A DNA stretch of 64,000 nucleotides from Calditrichia bacterium (GTDB taxonomy: Bacteria > Calditrichota > Calditrichia > Calditrichales > J004), in contig JACKAO010000001.1 in NCBI GenBank assembly GCA_020635035.1, forward strand, positions 310,001-374,000, given 5' to 3'. Positions 51,779 to 60,795 of the stretch are shown in pieces. Below the pieces are notes generated by a model. The model ran no database searches. It had not been told where the DNA came from and saw nothing but the letters and a program-made list of their open reading frames with translations. The position numbers and the translations under genes were made by a program. Numbering within the stretch: position 1 is the stretch's first letter; the number at the start of each line of letters is the position of its first letter.

Positions 51779-54162
51779 TATTTATCCCGCAAAGTGGCTT
51801 TGAATTCTATTTCGGTTTGCTTAATAATTTTCCTAAATACCTGATCAACTTCTTTATCATTTAATGTACGTTCATCAGATTGAAACATAAGCCGAAAAGC
51901 AATGCTTTTTAAACCATCGCCAATGTTTTTCCCTGAATATACATCAAAAATATCCACTTTCTTTAATAAATTACCACCCTGTCTGTTAATAAATTTAATA
52001 ACGTCTGCAGCTCCAACATTATTCTCAAAAATTAATGCAAGGTCTTTTTCAATATAAGGATATTTTGCAATTGTTTTATATTTTTTCTCAAGAGAAATTC
52101 TTTTAAAAACTTCCGATAGATTGAAATCAGCATAAAAAACTTCATTGTCTATGTCAAATTGTAAAGCAAAATTTGCAGATATTTTTCCAAAAAAACCGGC
52201 ATTAGAGCCATTAATTATTACTTCAGAAGACATTGCTTTATCAAAATAATGGATTTCTGTTGACATTTCTTTAAACTCTAATGAACGAATATTGAGTTTA
52301 TCACATAGTGATTCAATCAAACCCTTGATATCATAAAAATCAACAGGTGAATTTTTATCATTCCAAAACTCAGGGGAACGCATACCCGATAAAGCAATAG
52401 CAAAATGAATCGGCTGCAAAGGTATATCATTTTGTTGGTCCCTGAATATCCGTCCAATTTCAAAAATTCTAAGGTTGTCTATATTACGATTCCTGTTATA
52501 TTGTATAGTTGTCAAAATTCCAGGCAAAAGTGCGGGACGCATTACAGACAAATCGTCACTAATCGGGTTAATTATTTTAACCGGGTTTTGTGATTCTAAA
52601 GTTGCTGCAACTTTAGAAGAAAGCATACTGTTAGTAAATATTTCCTGAAATCCAAGTTCAACAAGAATATTACGAAGCAGATTTATATAAAAGTCTTTAT
52701 TGTCAAAAGCCTGATCAATATATACAGGTTCAAAAATACTGGTTGGTAAATTGTCAAGATTTATTAGCCTAGCCACTTCTTCTATCAGGTCAATTTCTTC
52801 TTTAATATCAACGCGATAGCTTGGAACAGAAATGCCGTTATCTGTTTTATTAAAGTCAAGTTTGCTCAATGTATCCATAATTGATTGCGTAGATAAATCA
52901 GATCCAAGAATTCTGTTAACTCTGTCGGGATTAAATGATATAATTTCGGTTTTAATTTCTTTTGGGTATTCGTCTATAATACCGCCAGATATTTCACCAC
53001 CTGCTAATTCCTGAATTAATTTTGCTGCCCTGTCTAATGCGTAAATGACAATATTGAAGTCTGTTCCTTTTTCAAAACGCTGCGATGCATCCGTCATCAT
53101 AGAAAGCCCTCGAACAGATTCAATAATCCTCGATGGATTAAAATATGCGCTTTCAAGCAGAATATCGGTCGTCGTTTCGGACACTTCAGAATTTTGACCA
53201 CCCATAATTCCACCAATAGCAACGGGCCGACAATCATCACAAATCATTACAGTGTTTTCAGGTAAAAGGCGTTCTTTGTCGTCCAGGGTAAAAAACTTTT
53301 CTCCCTTAACACTTTTTTTAACAATAATAGTGTTATTCGTGATTTTATTATAGTCAAAGGCATGTAAAGGTTGTCCAACTTCATTAAGAACGAAATTTGT
53401 TACATCAACGACGTTATTAATTGAGCGCAATCCGATGGCTTCCAGCTTTTTTACAATCCATTCCGGTGATGGCCCAATTTTGACATTTTTAATTATTCTT
53501 GCAGCATAACGCGGACACCCATCCGAGTCTTCTATTTTAATTTTAATAAGATCTGCAGTTTTTATTGAAGTGTTTTCGATTAATTCATTTGATGGCCACT
53601 TCACTTTTTTCCCGGTAAATGCTGCAATCTCCCTTGCGATACCTATATGACTAAGGCAATCAGGACGATTGGATGTTATAAACAGATCAAGAATATAGTC
53701 ATTGAAATCCTGAAGAACGATATTGATATCTGTTCCTGGCTGATGATTAGTTTCTAATGGCCAAATACCTTCTGAGTTCTCTTCAAGCCCAAGTTCTTCT
53801 TTTGAGCATATCATTCCGGAAGATTCGACACCACGAATTTTTGCCTTTTTTATTTTGAGTCCATTGGGAAGTATTGATCCAATTCGAGCAAAAGGAATCA
53901 GCTGTCCCGCCTGAACATTTGGAGCACCACAAATTACCTGGAAAATCTCCGTTCCGTCGTTTACTTCACAAATACTTAATTTATCAGCATCCGGATGACT
54001 TTTTTTACTTTCAACTTTTCCCAAAACAATGTTATTAAATTCAGGTAATCGACTTATGATCTCTTCTACTTCAATACCTGAATCAGTAATTTTTTGTGAG
54101 AGCTCATCTATTGAAATATCAATATCTATGTATTCTTTTAACCAATTGTATGAAATTTTCAT
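51778..54162 (-). CDS. pheT: Phenylalanyl-tRNA synthetase beta chain
   Basis: A 794-residue beta subunit. An N-terminal EMAP-like tRNA-binding domain (NNIVLGKVESKKSHPDADKLS), B3/B4 editing (ITSNRPDCLSHIGIAREIAA), B5 (EVGQPLHAFDYNKI is the upstream substrate region), catalytic-like domain and C-terminal FDX-ACB anticodon domain (AKYPYIEKDLALIFE) are visible in order. It lies 9 bases after pheS and partners it in the alpha2-beta2 enzyme. Confidence 0.96.
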   Translation of the reverse strand: MKISYNWLKEYIDIDISIDELSQKITDSGIEVEEIISRLPEFNNIVLGKVESKKSHPDADKLSICEVNDGTEIFQVICGAPNVQAGQLIPFARIGSILPNGLKIKKAKIRGVESSGMICSKEELGLEENSEGIWPLETNHQPGTDINIVLQDFNDYILDLFITSNRPDCLSHIGIAREIAAFTGKKVKWPSNELIENTSIKTADLIKIKIEDSDGCPRYAARIIKNVKIGPSPEWIVKKLEAIGLRSINNVVDVTNFVLNEVGQPLHAFDYNKITNNTIIVKKSVKGEKFFTLDDKERLLPENTVMICDDCRPVAIGGIMGGQNSEVSETTTDILLESAYFNPSRIIESVRGLSMMTDASQRFEKGTDFNIVIYALDRAAKLIQELAGGEISGGIIDEYPKEIKTEIISFNPDRVNRILGSDLSTQSIMDTLSKLDFNKTDNGISVPSYRVDIKEEIDLIEEVARLINLDNLPTSIFEPVYIDQAFDNKDFYINLLRNILVELGFQEIFTNSMLSSKVAATLESQNPVKIINPISDDLSVMRPALLPGILTTIQYNRNRNIDNLRIFEIGRIFRDQQNDIPLQPIHFAIALSGMRSPEFWNDKNSPVDFYDIKGLIESLCDKLNIRSLEFKEMSTEIHYFDKAMSSEVIINGSNAGFFGKISANFALQFDIDNEVFYADFNLSEVFKRISLEKKYKTIAKYPYIEKDLALIFENNVGAADVIKFINRQGGNLLKKVDIFDVYSGKNIGDGLKSIAFRLMFQSDERTLNDKEVDQVFRKIIKQTEIEFKATLRDK

Positions 54163-54171
54163 AATAGCCTG

Positions 54172-55140
54172 TTAGAATTGCTGTAAAAAGCGTAAATCGT
54201 TTTCAAAAAATAGACGGATATCCCGAACATTATATTTTAGCATTGCGATTCTGTCAATCCCCATCCCAAAAGCATAACCGGAATATTTCTGCGGATCGAT
54301 TTTTACTGCTCTGAAAACATTAGGATGGACCATTCCACAGCCTGAAATCTCCATCCATTTACCGTTAAACCAAACATCATATTCTGCACTTGGTTCGGTA
54401 AATGGGAAAAAACTTGGCCGGAATCTTACTTTTGCATCTTTTCCAAACATTCGATGAGCAAAAGCTTGAATAATGCCTTTCAGGTCGGCAAAAGTTACTG
54501 TGTCACTTACAACTAAACCTTCTACCTGGTGAAAAAAAGGTGAGTGTGTAGCATCAGGTGTATCCCGCCTGTAAACCCGCCCGGGAGCAATAATCCTGAT
54601 TGGTGGTGGGGTATTTTCCATCACACGTATCTGCACAGGTGAAGTGTGTGTTCGCAAAACAATATCTTCAGTAATGTATAAAGTATCCTGCATTGCACGT
54701 GCCGGATGACTTTTAGGAATATTCAAGGCTTCAAAGTTATAATAATCTGTTTCAATTTCAGGTCCGTCTTCGACGCTAAAACCAAAGGACCGAAAAATAT
54801 CTTTAATTTGATCTTCTACCTGAATCAATGGATGTTTACGGCCAAAAAACTGTTTTCTTCCAGGTAAGCTTAAATCCAGTGCATCCTTTGACTGGCTTGA
54901 TTCACCAAAACCATTTTTCTTTTCGGTTAATAAATTTTCAATATAGTTTTTACATTTATTTAGTTCGGCACCAAATTTAGGTTTATCCTGGTTTGGAATA
55001 TCCTTTATTAGCGAGAATGCATTAGTAACCAGTCCTTTTCTTCCGACATATTTCACGCGAAGTTGTTCCAAATCACTGGTATTTTTAACTGTTACTATGT
55101 CAATATCAAAGCTCTCTTTGATCTTGTCTATCTGGTCCAC
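54172..55140 (-). CDS. pheS: Phenylalanyl-tRNA synthetase alpha chain
   Basis: A 322-residue alpha subunit with N-terminal coiled coil and class II core. GRKHPLIQVEDQIKDIF, HTSPVQIRVM, FFHQVEGLVV, the FRPSFFPFTEPSAEYDV motif and the motif 3 stretch GYAFGMGIDRIAML are intact. It starts with GTG at 55140 and has AAGGA upstream. A strong terminator sits 14 bases upstream of this gene, so pheS-pheT expression may depend on read-through or attenuation. Confidence 0.96.
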   Translation of the reverse strand: MDQIDKIKESFDIDIVTVKNTSDLEQLRVKYVGRKGLVTNAFSLIKDIPNQDKPKFGAELNKCKNYIENLLTEKKNGFGESSQSKDALDLSLPGRKQFFGRKHPLIQVEDQIKDIFRSFGFSVEDGPEIETDYYNFEALNIPKSHPARAMQDTLYITEDIVLRTHTSPVQIRVMENTPPPIRIIAPGRVYRRDTPDATHSPFFHQVEGLVVSDTVTFADLKGIIQAFAHRMFGKDAKVRFRPSFFPFTEPSAEYDVWFNGKWMEISGCGMVHPNVFRAVKIDPQKYSGYAFGMGIDRIAMLKYNVRDIRLFFENDLRFLQQF

Positions 55141-55153
55141 GATAAATCCTTAA

Positions 55154-55190
55154 TAAAAAAAAAGGAAGTGCTTTATACAAGCACCTCCTT
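55154..55190 (-). terminator. Strong terminator or attenuator between rplT and pheS
   Basis: On the - strand, a 12-bp stem AAGGAGGTGCTT/AAGCACTTCCTT (one G-T pair) with a GTATA loop is followed by nine T residues. It sits 21 bases after the rplT stop and 14 bases before the pheS GTG, and its 5' arm contains a Shine-Dalgarno-like AAGGAGG. Confidence 0.9.
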
Positions 55191-55211
55191 TATACACAAG
55201 TTAAAAAAAAT

Positions 55212-55559
55212 TTAAGCAGAAACTTGTTTTACAAGCGCACTAAAATCTTCAGGGCTGCGAACAGCCATATCTGCTAATACTTTTCTGTCAAGTTCAATAT
55301 TTGCCTTTTTCAGAAGATTTATCAATGCAGAATAGCTTGTATTATTTAATCGACAGGCTGCATTAATACGCGTGATCCACAAGCTGCGGAAATGGCGTTT
55401 TTTTGCACGTCTGTCTCTGTAGGCGTATTGCCACCCTTTTTCAACCTGATCTTTTGCGGTTTTATAAAGACGACTTTTGGATAACTTATATCCTTTTGCA
55501 GCTTTTAATATTTTTTTACGCCTTTGACGAGCTGCAACATTATTAGTTGCTCTTGGCAT
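55212..55559 (-). CDS. rplT: 50S ribosomal protein L20
   Basis: A 115-residue basic protein that organises 23S rRNA early in 50S assembly. MPRATNNVAARQRRKKILKAAKG is the typical N-terminus (quoted in part: PRATNNVAARQRR), then QVEKGWQYAYRDRRAKKR and LWITRINAACR. It follows rpmI by 15 bases. In E. coli L20 controls its own operon, but I did not find the equivalent pseudoknot. Confidence 0.98.
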   Translation of the reverse strand: MPRATNNVAARQRRKKILKAAKGYKLSKSRLYKTAKDQVEKGWQYAYRDRRAKKRHFRSLWITRINAACRLNNTSYSALINLLKKANIELDRKVLADMAVRSPEDFSALVKQVSA

Positions 55560-55574
55560 CAGATTCTCCTGGTT

Positions 55575-55769
55575 TTATTTCATTATCATTATTTTAACAC
55601 GTGAATAATCAGCATCAGAAACCAGGCTTTCTTTGCGAAGATTTCTCTTTCTCTTCGCAGATTTCTTAGTCAAGATATGGCTGTGATGCGATGAATGTCG
55701 TTTTATTTTACCGCTGGCGGTGGTTCTGAAGCGTTTAGAAGCGCCGCGGTTTGATTTCATCTTTGGCAT
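55575..55769 (-). CDS. rpmI: 50S ribosomal protein L35
   Basis: A 64-residue basic protein with the L35 pattern: MPKMKSNRGASKRFRTTASG, KIKRHSSHHSHILTKKSAKR and KRNLRKESLVSDAD. It sits 13 bases after infC and 15 before rplT in the usual infC-rpmI-rplT order. Confidence 0.97.
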   Translation of the reverse strand: MPKMKSNRGASKRFRTTASGKIKRHSSHHSHILTKKSAKRKRNLRKESLVSDADYSRVKIMIMK

Positions 55770-55782
55770 AGGTATTACCTTT

Positions 55783-56292
55783 CTACTTTTGTGTCATTAT
55801 CATGGTCATGTTTCGCCCTTCAGACTTGATTTCGCTTTCGATTTTAGCTACATCTTCAAGGTCCTCGGCAACCTTTTCGAGCAGACGTTCACCAAATTCT
55901 TTATAAGCGAGCTCTCTTCCACGAAACTGAACCGTAAACTTTACTTTAAATTTATGATCGATGAATGACCGGGCATGTTTCAACTTATACTCAAGGTCAT
56001 GGTCATCAGTTTTAGGCCGCATTCTTATTTCTTTCACGACCACTGTATGCTGTTTTTTCTTGCTTTGTTTTTCTTTTTTACTCTGCTCATAAATATATTT
56101 TCCATAATCAAGTATTTTACAAACAGGTGGTTTAGCAGTTGGCGAAATTTCGACAAGATCATATCCGGCTTCAGTTGCTTTCTGCAGGGCTTCGTCGACA
56201 GATACAATTCCTATCTGTTCACCATTTTCACTAATCAGACGAACTTCCTTAACCCTGATCTCATCATTTATTCTTACTTTATCACTTGCGAT
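55783..56292 (-). CDS. infC: Translation initiation factor IF-3, with an ATC start codon
   Basis: A 169-residue IF-3. Translation of the - strand from 56292 gives IASDKVRINDEIRVKEVRLI, then SVDEALQKATEAGYDLVEI and AKPPVCKILDYGKYIYEQS, the complete N-terminal domain; the C-terminal domain follows with KEIRMRPKTDDHDLEYK, ARSFIDHKFKVKFTVQFRGRE. The only start next to the perfect AAGGAG site (56299-56304, 6-base spacing) is ATC at 56290-56292. E. coli infC uses ATT, and the rare codon lets IF-3 repress its own translation. An internal GTG at 56043 would make only the C-terminal domain. It lies 21 bases after thrS. Confidence 0.93.
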   Translation of the reverse strand: MASDKVRINDEIRVKEVRLISENGEQIGIVSVDEALQKATEAGYDLVEISPTAKPPVCKILDYGKYIYEQSKKEKQSKKKQHTVVVKEIRMRPKTDDHDLEYKLKHARSFIDHKFKVKFTVQFRGRELAYKEFGERLLEKVAEDLEDVAKIESEIKSEGRNMTMIMTQK

Positions 56293-56298
56293 AACTGT

Positions 56299-56304
56299 CT
56301 CCTT
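56299..56304 (-). promoter_or_regulatory. Ribosome-binding site that fixes the infC ATC start
   Basis: AAGGAG on the - strand, 6 bases before ATC at 56290-56292. No ATG, GTG or TTG in the infC frame lies between this site and residue 83 of IF-3, so the rare codon is the best start. Confidence 0.88.
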
Positions 56305-56313
56305 TGTGTTGGA

Positions 56314-58245
56314 TCAACTATTTTGTAATTCGCTTGCTAATCTATCAATAAAATCCTTAAGCTTCAACTTTCCAAGATCACCTTCACCTTTATGACGAAC
56401 GCTTAGAGAATTTTCTTCAACTTCTTTGTCACCAATAATCACCATATATGGAATTTTCTGAACTTCAGCTTCACGAATTTTATATCCAATTTTTTCATTA
56501 CGGTTATCTATATCAACACGTAAACCGCTATCTTTTAATCTTTTACTAACTTCTTCTGTATATTTTTCATGCCTGTCAGCAATTGGCAAAAGGATAATTT
56601 GCTGTGGAGCAAGCCATAAAGGAAAATTTCCAGCACAATGTTCCGTGAGAATGGCAAAGAAACGTTCAATAGAGCCGAATGGCGCCCGATGAATCATAAC
56701 GGGCCTGTGTTTTTGGCCATCACTACCAATATATTCCAGTTCAAATCTCTCGGGTAAATTGTAATCCACCTGGATTGTTCCAAGCTGCCAAGGCCTACCT
56801 AAAGCATCCTGAACAATAAAATCAAGTTTAGGCCCATAAAAGGCAGCTTCGCCATATTCTGTTATTGTATTTAGACCTTTTTCTTTTGCTGCTTCAATAA
56901 TATCATTTTCGGCTCTTTCCCAATTCTCGTCAGAACCAATATATTTGCTTCTGTCATGCTGATCACGTAAAGATATCTGAGCTGTAAATTTTTCAAATCC
57001 AAGTTTTTTAAATACCATAAACACCAGATCAATAACATCTATAAATTCTTTTTTAATTTGATCAGGCCTGCAAAAAATATGAGCATCGTCTTGTGTAAAG
57101 CCCCTTACACGTGTTAAGCCATTTAATTCACCTGATTGTTCATACCTGTAGACAGTTCCAAATTCAGCGATTCTCAAAGGCAAATCCCTATATGAACGCG
57201 GCTTAAACTTGTATATTTCGCAGTGATGCGGACAATTCATGGGCTTCAGCAGGAATTCTTCACCTTCACGTGGCGTATTAATAGGCTTGAATGAATCACT
57301 TCCATATTTTTCATAATGCCCGGATTTAACATATAATTCTTTTTTACCAATATGCGGTGTTACAACCTGTTGATATCCACTTTTAACCTGGGCATCCTGC
57401 ATATACTTAATAAGTTGTTCACGAATAATTGTGCCTTTAGGAAGCCAGATAGGAATACCTGAACCAACATTCTCAGCAAACATGAACAATTCCAGCTCTT
57501 TTCCAAGCTTACGGTGATCGCGCTTTTTAGCCTCTTCGATACGGAAAAGATGCTCTTTCAGATCTTTTTTATCTGGATAATTGGTGCCATATATTCGCTG
57601 AAGTTGCTTATTGTGCTCATTACCACGCCAATAAGCACCTGCTAAAGAAAGAAGTTTGAAATTCTTTCCAAGCACACCGGTAGAGGTGACATGGGGTCCA
57701 CGGCACAAATCTGTAAATTCACCCTGGCTGTATGCCGTTATTACTTCATTAAGCTCCTCAATTAATTCAATTTTATAATATTCATTTTTATTCTTGAAAA
57801 ATTTGAGAGCATCTTCTTTATCCATCACACTACCTGAAATAGCAAGATTCTCATCAACTATTTTCGCCATTTCTGATTCAATTTTTTCTAAATCTTCCGG
57901 GGAAAATTTGTGTTCAAGATCGATGTCGTAGTAAAACCCGTCATTTATTGGAGGACCAATACCAAGTTGAGCTTCTGGATATAACCGCTTAATAGCCTGA
58001 GCCATCAGGTGTGCAGAAGAATGCCAAAATACTTCTTTTCCCTTACTATCATTAAATGTTAAAATATGCAACAGTCCCGGTTCCTGGAGTGGTGTATCAA
58101 GGGAAATCACTTTCTCATTAAAAAGCGCGGCAATTGCTTTTTTTCGCAAAGAGTTACTAATAGATGATGCAACTTCTGATGGTGTTGTCCCCTGCTCAAA
58201 TTCGTTTCTACTATTATCAGGGAATGTTATACTTACCTTACTCAA
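56314..58245 (-). CDS. thrS: Threonyl-tRNA synthetase
   Basis: A 643-residue class II synthetase. N-terminal TGS domain (1-60), editing domain with HSSAHLMAQAIKRLYP (74-89) and the GPHVTSTGVLG region, class II core with MNCPHHCEIYKF, motif 2 RYEQSGELNGLTRVRGFTQDD and motif 3 HRAPFGSIERFFAIL, then the anticodon-binding domain. It starts with TTG at 58245 with AAGGA upstream. tRNA-Val lies 48 bases upstream on the same strand with no terminator between, so cotranscription is possible. Confidence 0.97.
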   Translation of the reverse strand: MSKVSITFPDNSRNEFEQGTTPSEVASSISNSLRKKAIAALFNEKVISLDTPLQEPGLLHILTFNDSKGKEVFWHSSAHLMAQAIKRLYPEAQLGIGPPINDGFYYDIDLEHKFSPEDLEKIESEMAKIVDENLAISGSVMDKEDALKFFKNKNEYYKIELIEELNEVITAYSQGEFTDLCRGPHVTSTGVLGKNFKLLSLAGAYWRGNEHNKQLQRIYGTNYPDKKDLKEHLFRIEEAKKRDHRKLGKELELFMFAENVGSGIPIWLPKGTIIREQLIKYMQDAQVKSGYQQVVTPHIGKKELYVKSGHYEKYGSDSFKPINTPREGEEFLLKPMNCPHHCEIYKFKPRSYRDLPLRIAEFGTVYRYEQSGELNGLTRVRGFTQDDAHIFCRPDQIKKEFIDVIDLVFMVFKKLGFEKFTAQISLRDQHDRSKYIGSDENWERAENDIIEAAKEKGLNTITEYGEAAFYGPKLDFIVQDALGRPWQLGTIQVDYNLPERFELEYIGSDGQKHRPVMIHRAPFGSIERFFAILTEHCAGNFPLWLAPQQIILLPIADRHEKYTEEVSKRLKDSGLRVDIDNRNEKIGYKIREAEVQKIPYMVIIGDKEVEENSLSVRHKGEGDLGKLKLKDFIDRLASELQNS

Positions 58246-58293
58246 AATAATCCTTAAAATCTAACGAAACAATGCATAAATCTGTATGAATTG

Positions 58294-58367
58294 TGGGACG
58301 AGAGAGATTCGAACTCACGACCTCTACGATGTCAACGTAGCGCTCTAACCAACTGAGCTATCGCCCC
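58294..58367 (-). tRNA. tRNA-Val (anticodon GAC)
   Basis: A 74-base cloverleaf on the - strand: acceptor GGGGCGA/TCGTCCC (one G-U), anticodon stem CTACG/CGTAG with loop TTGACAT (anticodon GAC), T-arm GTGAG TTCGAAT CTCTC (one G-U/mismatch at the end), discriminator A. CCA is not encoded. It precedes thrS on the same strand. Confidence 0.95.
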
Positions 58368-58444
58368 TCCTAAGCAGGCGCAAATTTAAAGGCTAAAGCC
58401 AATAAAATCAATCATTATTAATTTAAAAAGCACTGCTTTTATAC

Positions 58445-58471
58445 AAAAAAAAACCCTAAGTCTACTTAGGG
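58445..58471 (-). terminator. Rho-independent terminator after tRNA-Tyr
   Basis: On the - strand, CCCTAAG/CTTAGGG (7 bp) with a TAGA loop is followed by nine T residues. It separates tRNA-Tyr from tRNA-Val. Confidence 0.92.
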
Positions 58472-58476
58472 TGTCG

Positions 58477-58560
58477 TGGGGAGAGGAGGATTCGAACCTC
58501 CGAAGGAATTTATCCGGCAGATTTACAGTCTGATGCGTTTGACCGCTTCGCTATCTCCCC
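58477..58560 (-). tRNA. tRNA-Tyr (anticodon GTA)
   Basis: An 84-base class II tRNA on the - strand: acceptor GGGGAGA/TCTCCCC, anticodon loop CTGTAAA (anticodon GTA), a long variable arm of about 15 bases (GCCGGATAAATTCCTTC region), and T-arm GGAGG TTCGAAT CCTCC. Discriminator A; no encoded CCA. Confidence 0.95.
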
Positions 58561-58626
58561 TTAGGAAGCACTTAATATACAACTTTGAAATTAATATAGT
58601 CAAGTAGTATTATGAATAATTTTTAT

Positions 58627-59463
58627 TCATTTAAAATATTTTTCTGTTAGCATTTTATTAATATCTAATTCTCCAGGATAGTCCTGATTCGTCCATATTT
58701 TAAAACTTTTTTTTGCCTGTCCTGCCAGCATTTCCAGTCCATTTAAATATTTTAGACCTAATTGTTTTGCCTGCTTTAAAAATAAGGTTTCAGGTGGATT
58801 ATAAATCAAGTCATAAACGATTGTTTCAGAATGATAAAGTTTTTTAATATTTAAAGGATTTATTTCCTTCTGAGCACCCATACCCGCACTAGTTGTGTTG
58901 ACAATCAGATCAAATTTTTCATGCATTATCCCAGCATTATCAAGAGCTAAATATTTTTTTTCGTTTACTGAATCAGTTTTTATCTTCTCTAAGAGTTTTT
59001 TTGCACTCTCAGGATTTCGGTTTGCAATTAACAGTTTTTGTGGCTTGAAAAATTCAATACAAGCATATGTTACAGCATAAGCGGCACCACCTGCACCCAG
59101 TATCAGAACATTCTTTATTTTATTTGTCACTTCCCTAATTGGATCTAGAAAACCATCAATATCTGTATTATAGCCAAACCATTTTCCGTCTATTGACTTT
59201 ACAGTGTTCACTGCATTTATAGAATCTGCTGTGGAATCAATTTTATCCAGGTAAGGAATTATTTGTTTTTTGAATGGTACAGTTATGTTAAATCCCTTAA
59301 AATTTGAACTTTTTAAGTCCAGAATTTTTTCATGAAATTCTTCCGGGCGAATTTCTATCCTTTCATAATAGGCATCTAATGAGAGTACTTTAAAGGCAGG
59401 ATTATGAATATCCGGTGAAAAACTGTGTGCTATTGGAAATCCTACAACAGCATATTTTTCCAT
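58627..59463 (-). CDS. aroE: Shikimate dehydrogenase
   Basis: A 278-residue NADPH-dependent enzyme that reduces 3-dehydroshikimate. GFPIAHSFSPDIHN binds shikimate, NITVPFKKQI holds the catalytic Lys, and GAGGAAYAV with NRNPESAKKL binds NADP. GLEMLAGQAKKSF follows near the C-terminus. It starts 1 base after aroA. Together with aroA it makes chorismate for the trp and aroQ genes in this window. Confidence 0.95.
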   Translation of the reverse strand: MEKYAVVGFPIAHSFSPDIHNPAFKVLSLDAYYERIEIRPEEFHEKILDLKSSNFKGFNITVPFKKQIIPYLDKIDSTADSINAVNTVKSIDGKWFGYNTDIDGFLDPIREVTNKIKNVLILGAGGAAYAVTYACIEFFKPQKLLIANRNPESAKKLLEKIKTDSVNEKKYLALDNAGIMHEKFDLIVNTTSAGMGAQKEINPLNIKKLYHSETIVYDLIYNPPETLFLKQAKQLGLKYLNGLEMLAGQAKKSFKIWTNQDYPGELDINKMLTEKYFK

Positions 59464-59464
59464 A

Positions 59465-60712
59465 TTATATTATAATACTTTTAAGTGTTTTATAAAATCC
59501 GGGAAACGATACAGAAGCACATTCAGGTTTGTCAACGTGCACTTCTTTTTCTGAAAATAAACCGGCTATACTGAATGCCATTGCAATCCTATGATCTCCA
59601 TGCGTAGTAACCAATCCACCCTTTATCTTTTGCGGACCATTAAGGGAAAATCCATCGTCAAATTCTGTTGCATTTACACCAATGTTTTCAAGATTGTTAA
59701 CGATTGTTTTTATTCTGTCAGATTCTTTGAATCGAAGCTCTTTGGCATTTCTAATTTCGAATTTCCCTTCAGATTGAGACGCAATAATTGCCAGAATTGG
59801 AATTTCGTCGATGATATTTGGTACGATTTCATCGTTTATCTTAATATTTTGTAAAGTGTTAAATTTTATCTCCAGGTCACCAATTGGTTCAGGTATTTCG
59901 TGTTTTAATTCTGCCTGGATATCTGCACCCATTTCTTCAAGAATTGTAAGTAAACCTGTCCGTGTCGGGTTTAAAGAAACATCTGAGATGAGCAGGCTCG
60001 AGCCTTTTATTAAAAGTGCGGCGGCAATAAAAAAGGCAGCTGAAGAAAAATCACCCGGTATATGCATGGAAATATCAGGAATAAAATGATCTCCGGAACT
60101 TTTGATTTTACGCAGTCCTTTATCTTCTGTAATTTCAAGATTCAGCATTCTTTCTGTATGGTCACGGGTTTGTGCACTTTCAAATATTTCCGTTGTGCCG
60201 TCAGAAAAAAGTCCGGCAAGAAGTATGGCGGATTTCACTTGTGCACTTGCCATTGGCAAGTTATACGAAATTCCGTTTAATTTTTTTACAGGAGTAAAAT
60301 GTAATGGCAGATAACCATTCGATGAGTTAATCAACGCACCCATTTTGGTTAATGGATCTATAACTCTCTTCATCGGACGTAACGTTAATGATTCATCTCC
60401 GGTAAGACTGGTTGCAAACTTTTGCGCTGCTAACAATCCACTGATTAAGCGCGCAGTTGTTCCGGAATTTCCTGCAAATAAGCTCTTATTTGCTGGCTTC
60501 CAATCCCAAAAATCTCGTCCATAAACTTTCAATTTTCCATTGCTAATATCGTGATCAATACCCATCTCTGATAAACATGATAAGGTTGCCGTACAGTCAT
60601 CATTTGAATTAAAGTTCGTAAACTCAGATGAACCAGCACGAAGTGCAGAGAATAGTGCTGCTCTGTGAGAAATAGATTTATCGCCAGGTAATTTAATTTT
60701 TCCGGATATCAT
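59465..60712 (-). CDS. aroA: 3-phosphoshikimate 1-carboxyvinyltransferase (EPSP synthase)
   Basis: A 415-residue EPSP synthase joining shikimate-3-phosphate and PEP. LPGDKSISHRAALFSALRAG at the N-terminus, GNSGTTARLISGLLAA, LTGDESLTLRPMKRVIDPL and the C-terminal ELRFKESDRIKTIVNNL and GDHRIAMAFSIAGL are present. I choose ATG at 60712 (GGA just upstream); TTG at 60721 adds three residues without support. A terminator lies 20 bases upstream, so aroA begins its own transcript with aroE. Confidence 0.95.
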   Translation of the reverse strand: MISGKIKLPGDKSISHRAALFSALRAGSSEFTNFNSNDDCTATLSCLSEMGIDHDISNGKLKVYGRDFWDWKPANKSLFAGNSGTTARLISGLLAAQKFATSLTGDESLTLRPMKRVIDPLTKMGALINSSNGYLPLHFTPVKKLNGISYNLPMASAQVKSAILLAGLFSDGTTEIFESAQTRDHTERMLNLEITEDKGLRKIKSSGDHFIPDISMHIPGDFSSAAFFIAAALLIKGSSLLISDVSLNPTRTGLLTILEEMGADIQAELKHEIPEPIGDLEIKFNTLQNIKINDEIVPNIIDEIPILAIIASQSEGKFEIRNAKELRFKESDRIKTIVNNLENIGVNATEFDDGFSLNGPQKIKGGLVTTHGDHRIAMAFSIAGLFSEKEVHVDKPECASVSFPGFYKTLKSIII

Positions 60713-60731
60713 AAATTCCAACTTGTTAGAT

Positions 60732-60762
60732 AAAAAAAACGCGAACCGTATTTCGATTCGCG
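60732..60762 (-). terminator. Rho-independent terminator between the membrane-protein pair and aroA
   Basis: On the - strand, CGCGAATCG/CGGTTCGCG (9 bp with one G-T) and an AAATA loop are followed by eight T residues. It ends the upstream greA/PspC/DUF transcript. Confidence 0.93.
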
Positions 60763-60795
60763 CTCAAATATATACTAAAAATAATATCAGTCAAT

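Noticed and set aside
55975..56328. Open + strand frame of 117 codons opposite infC
   Set aside because: It is antisense to a fully conserved IF-3 N-terminal domain on the - strand and codes for a low-complexity Phe-rich product with no ribosome-binding site.
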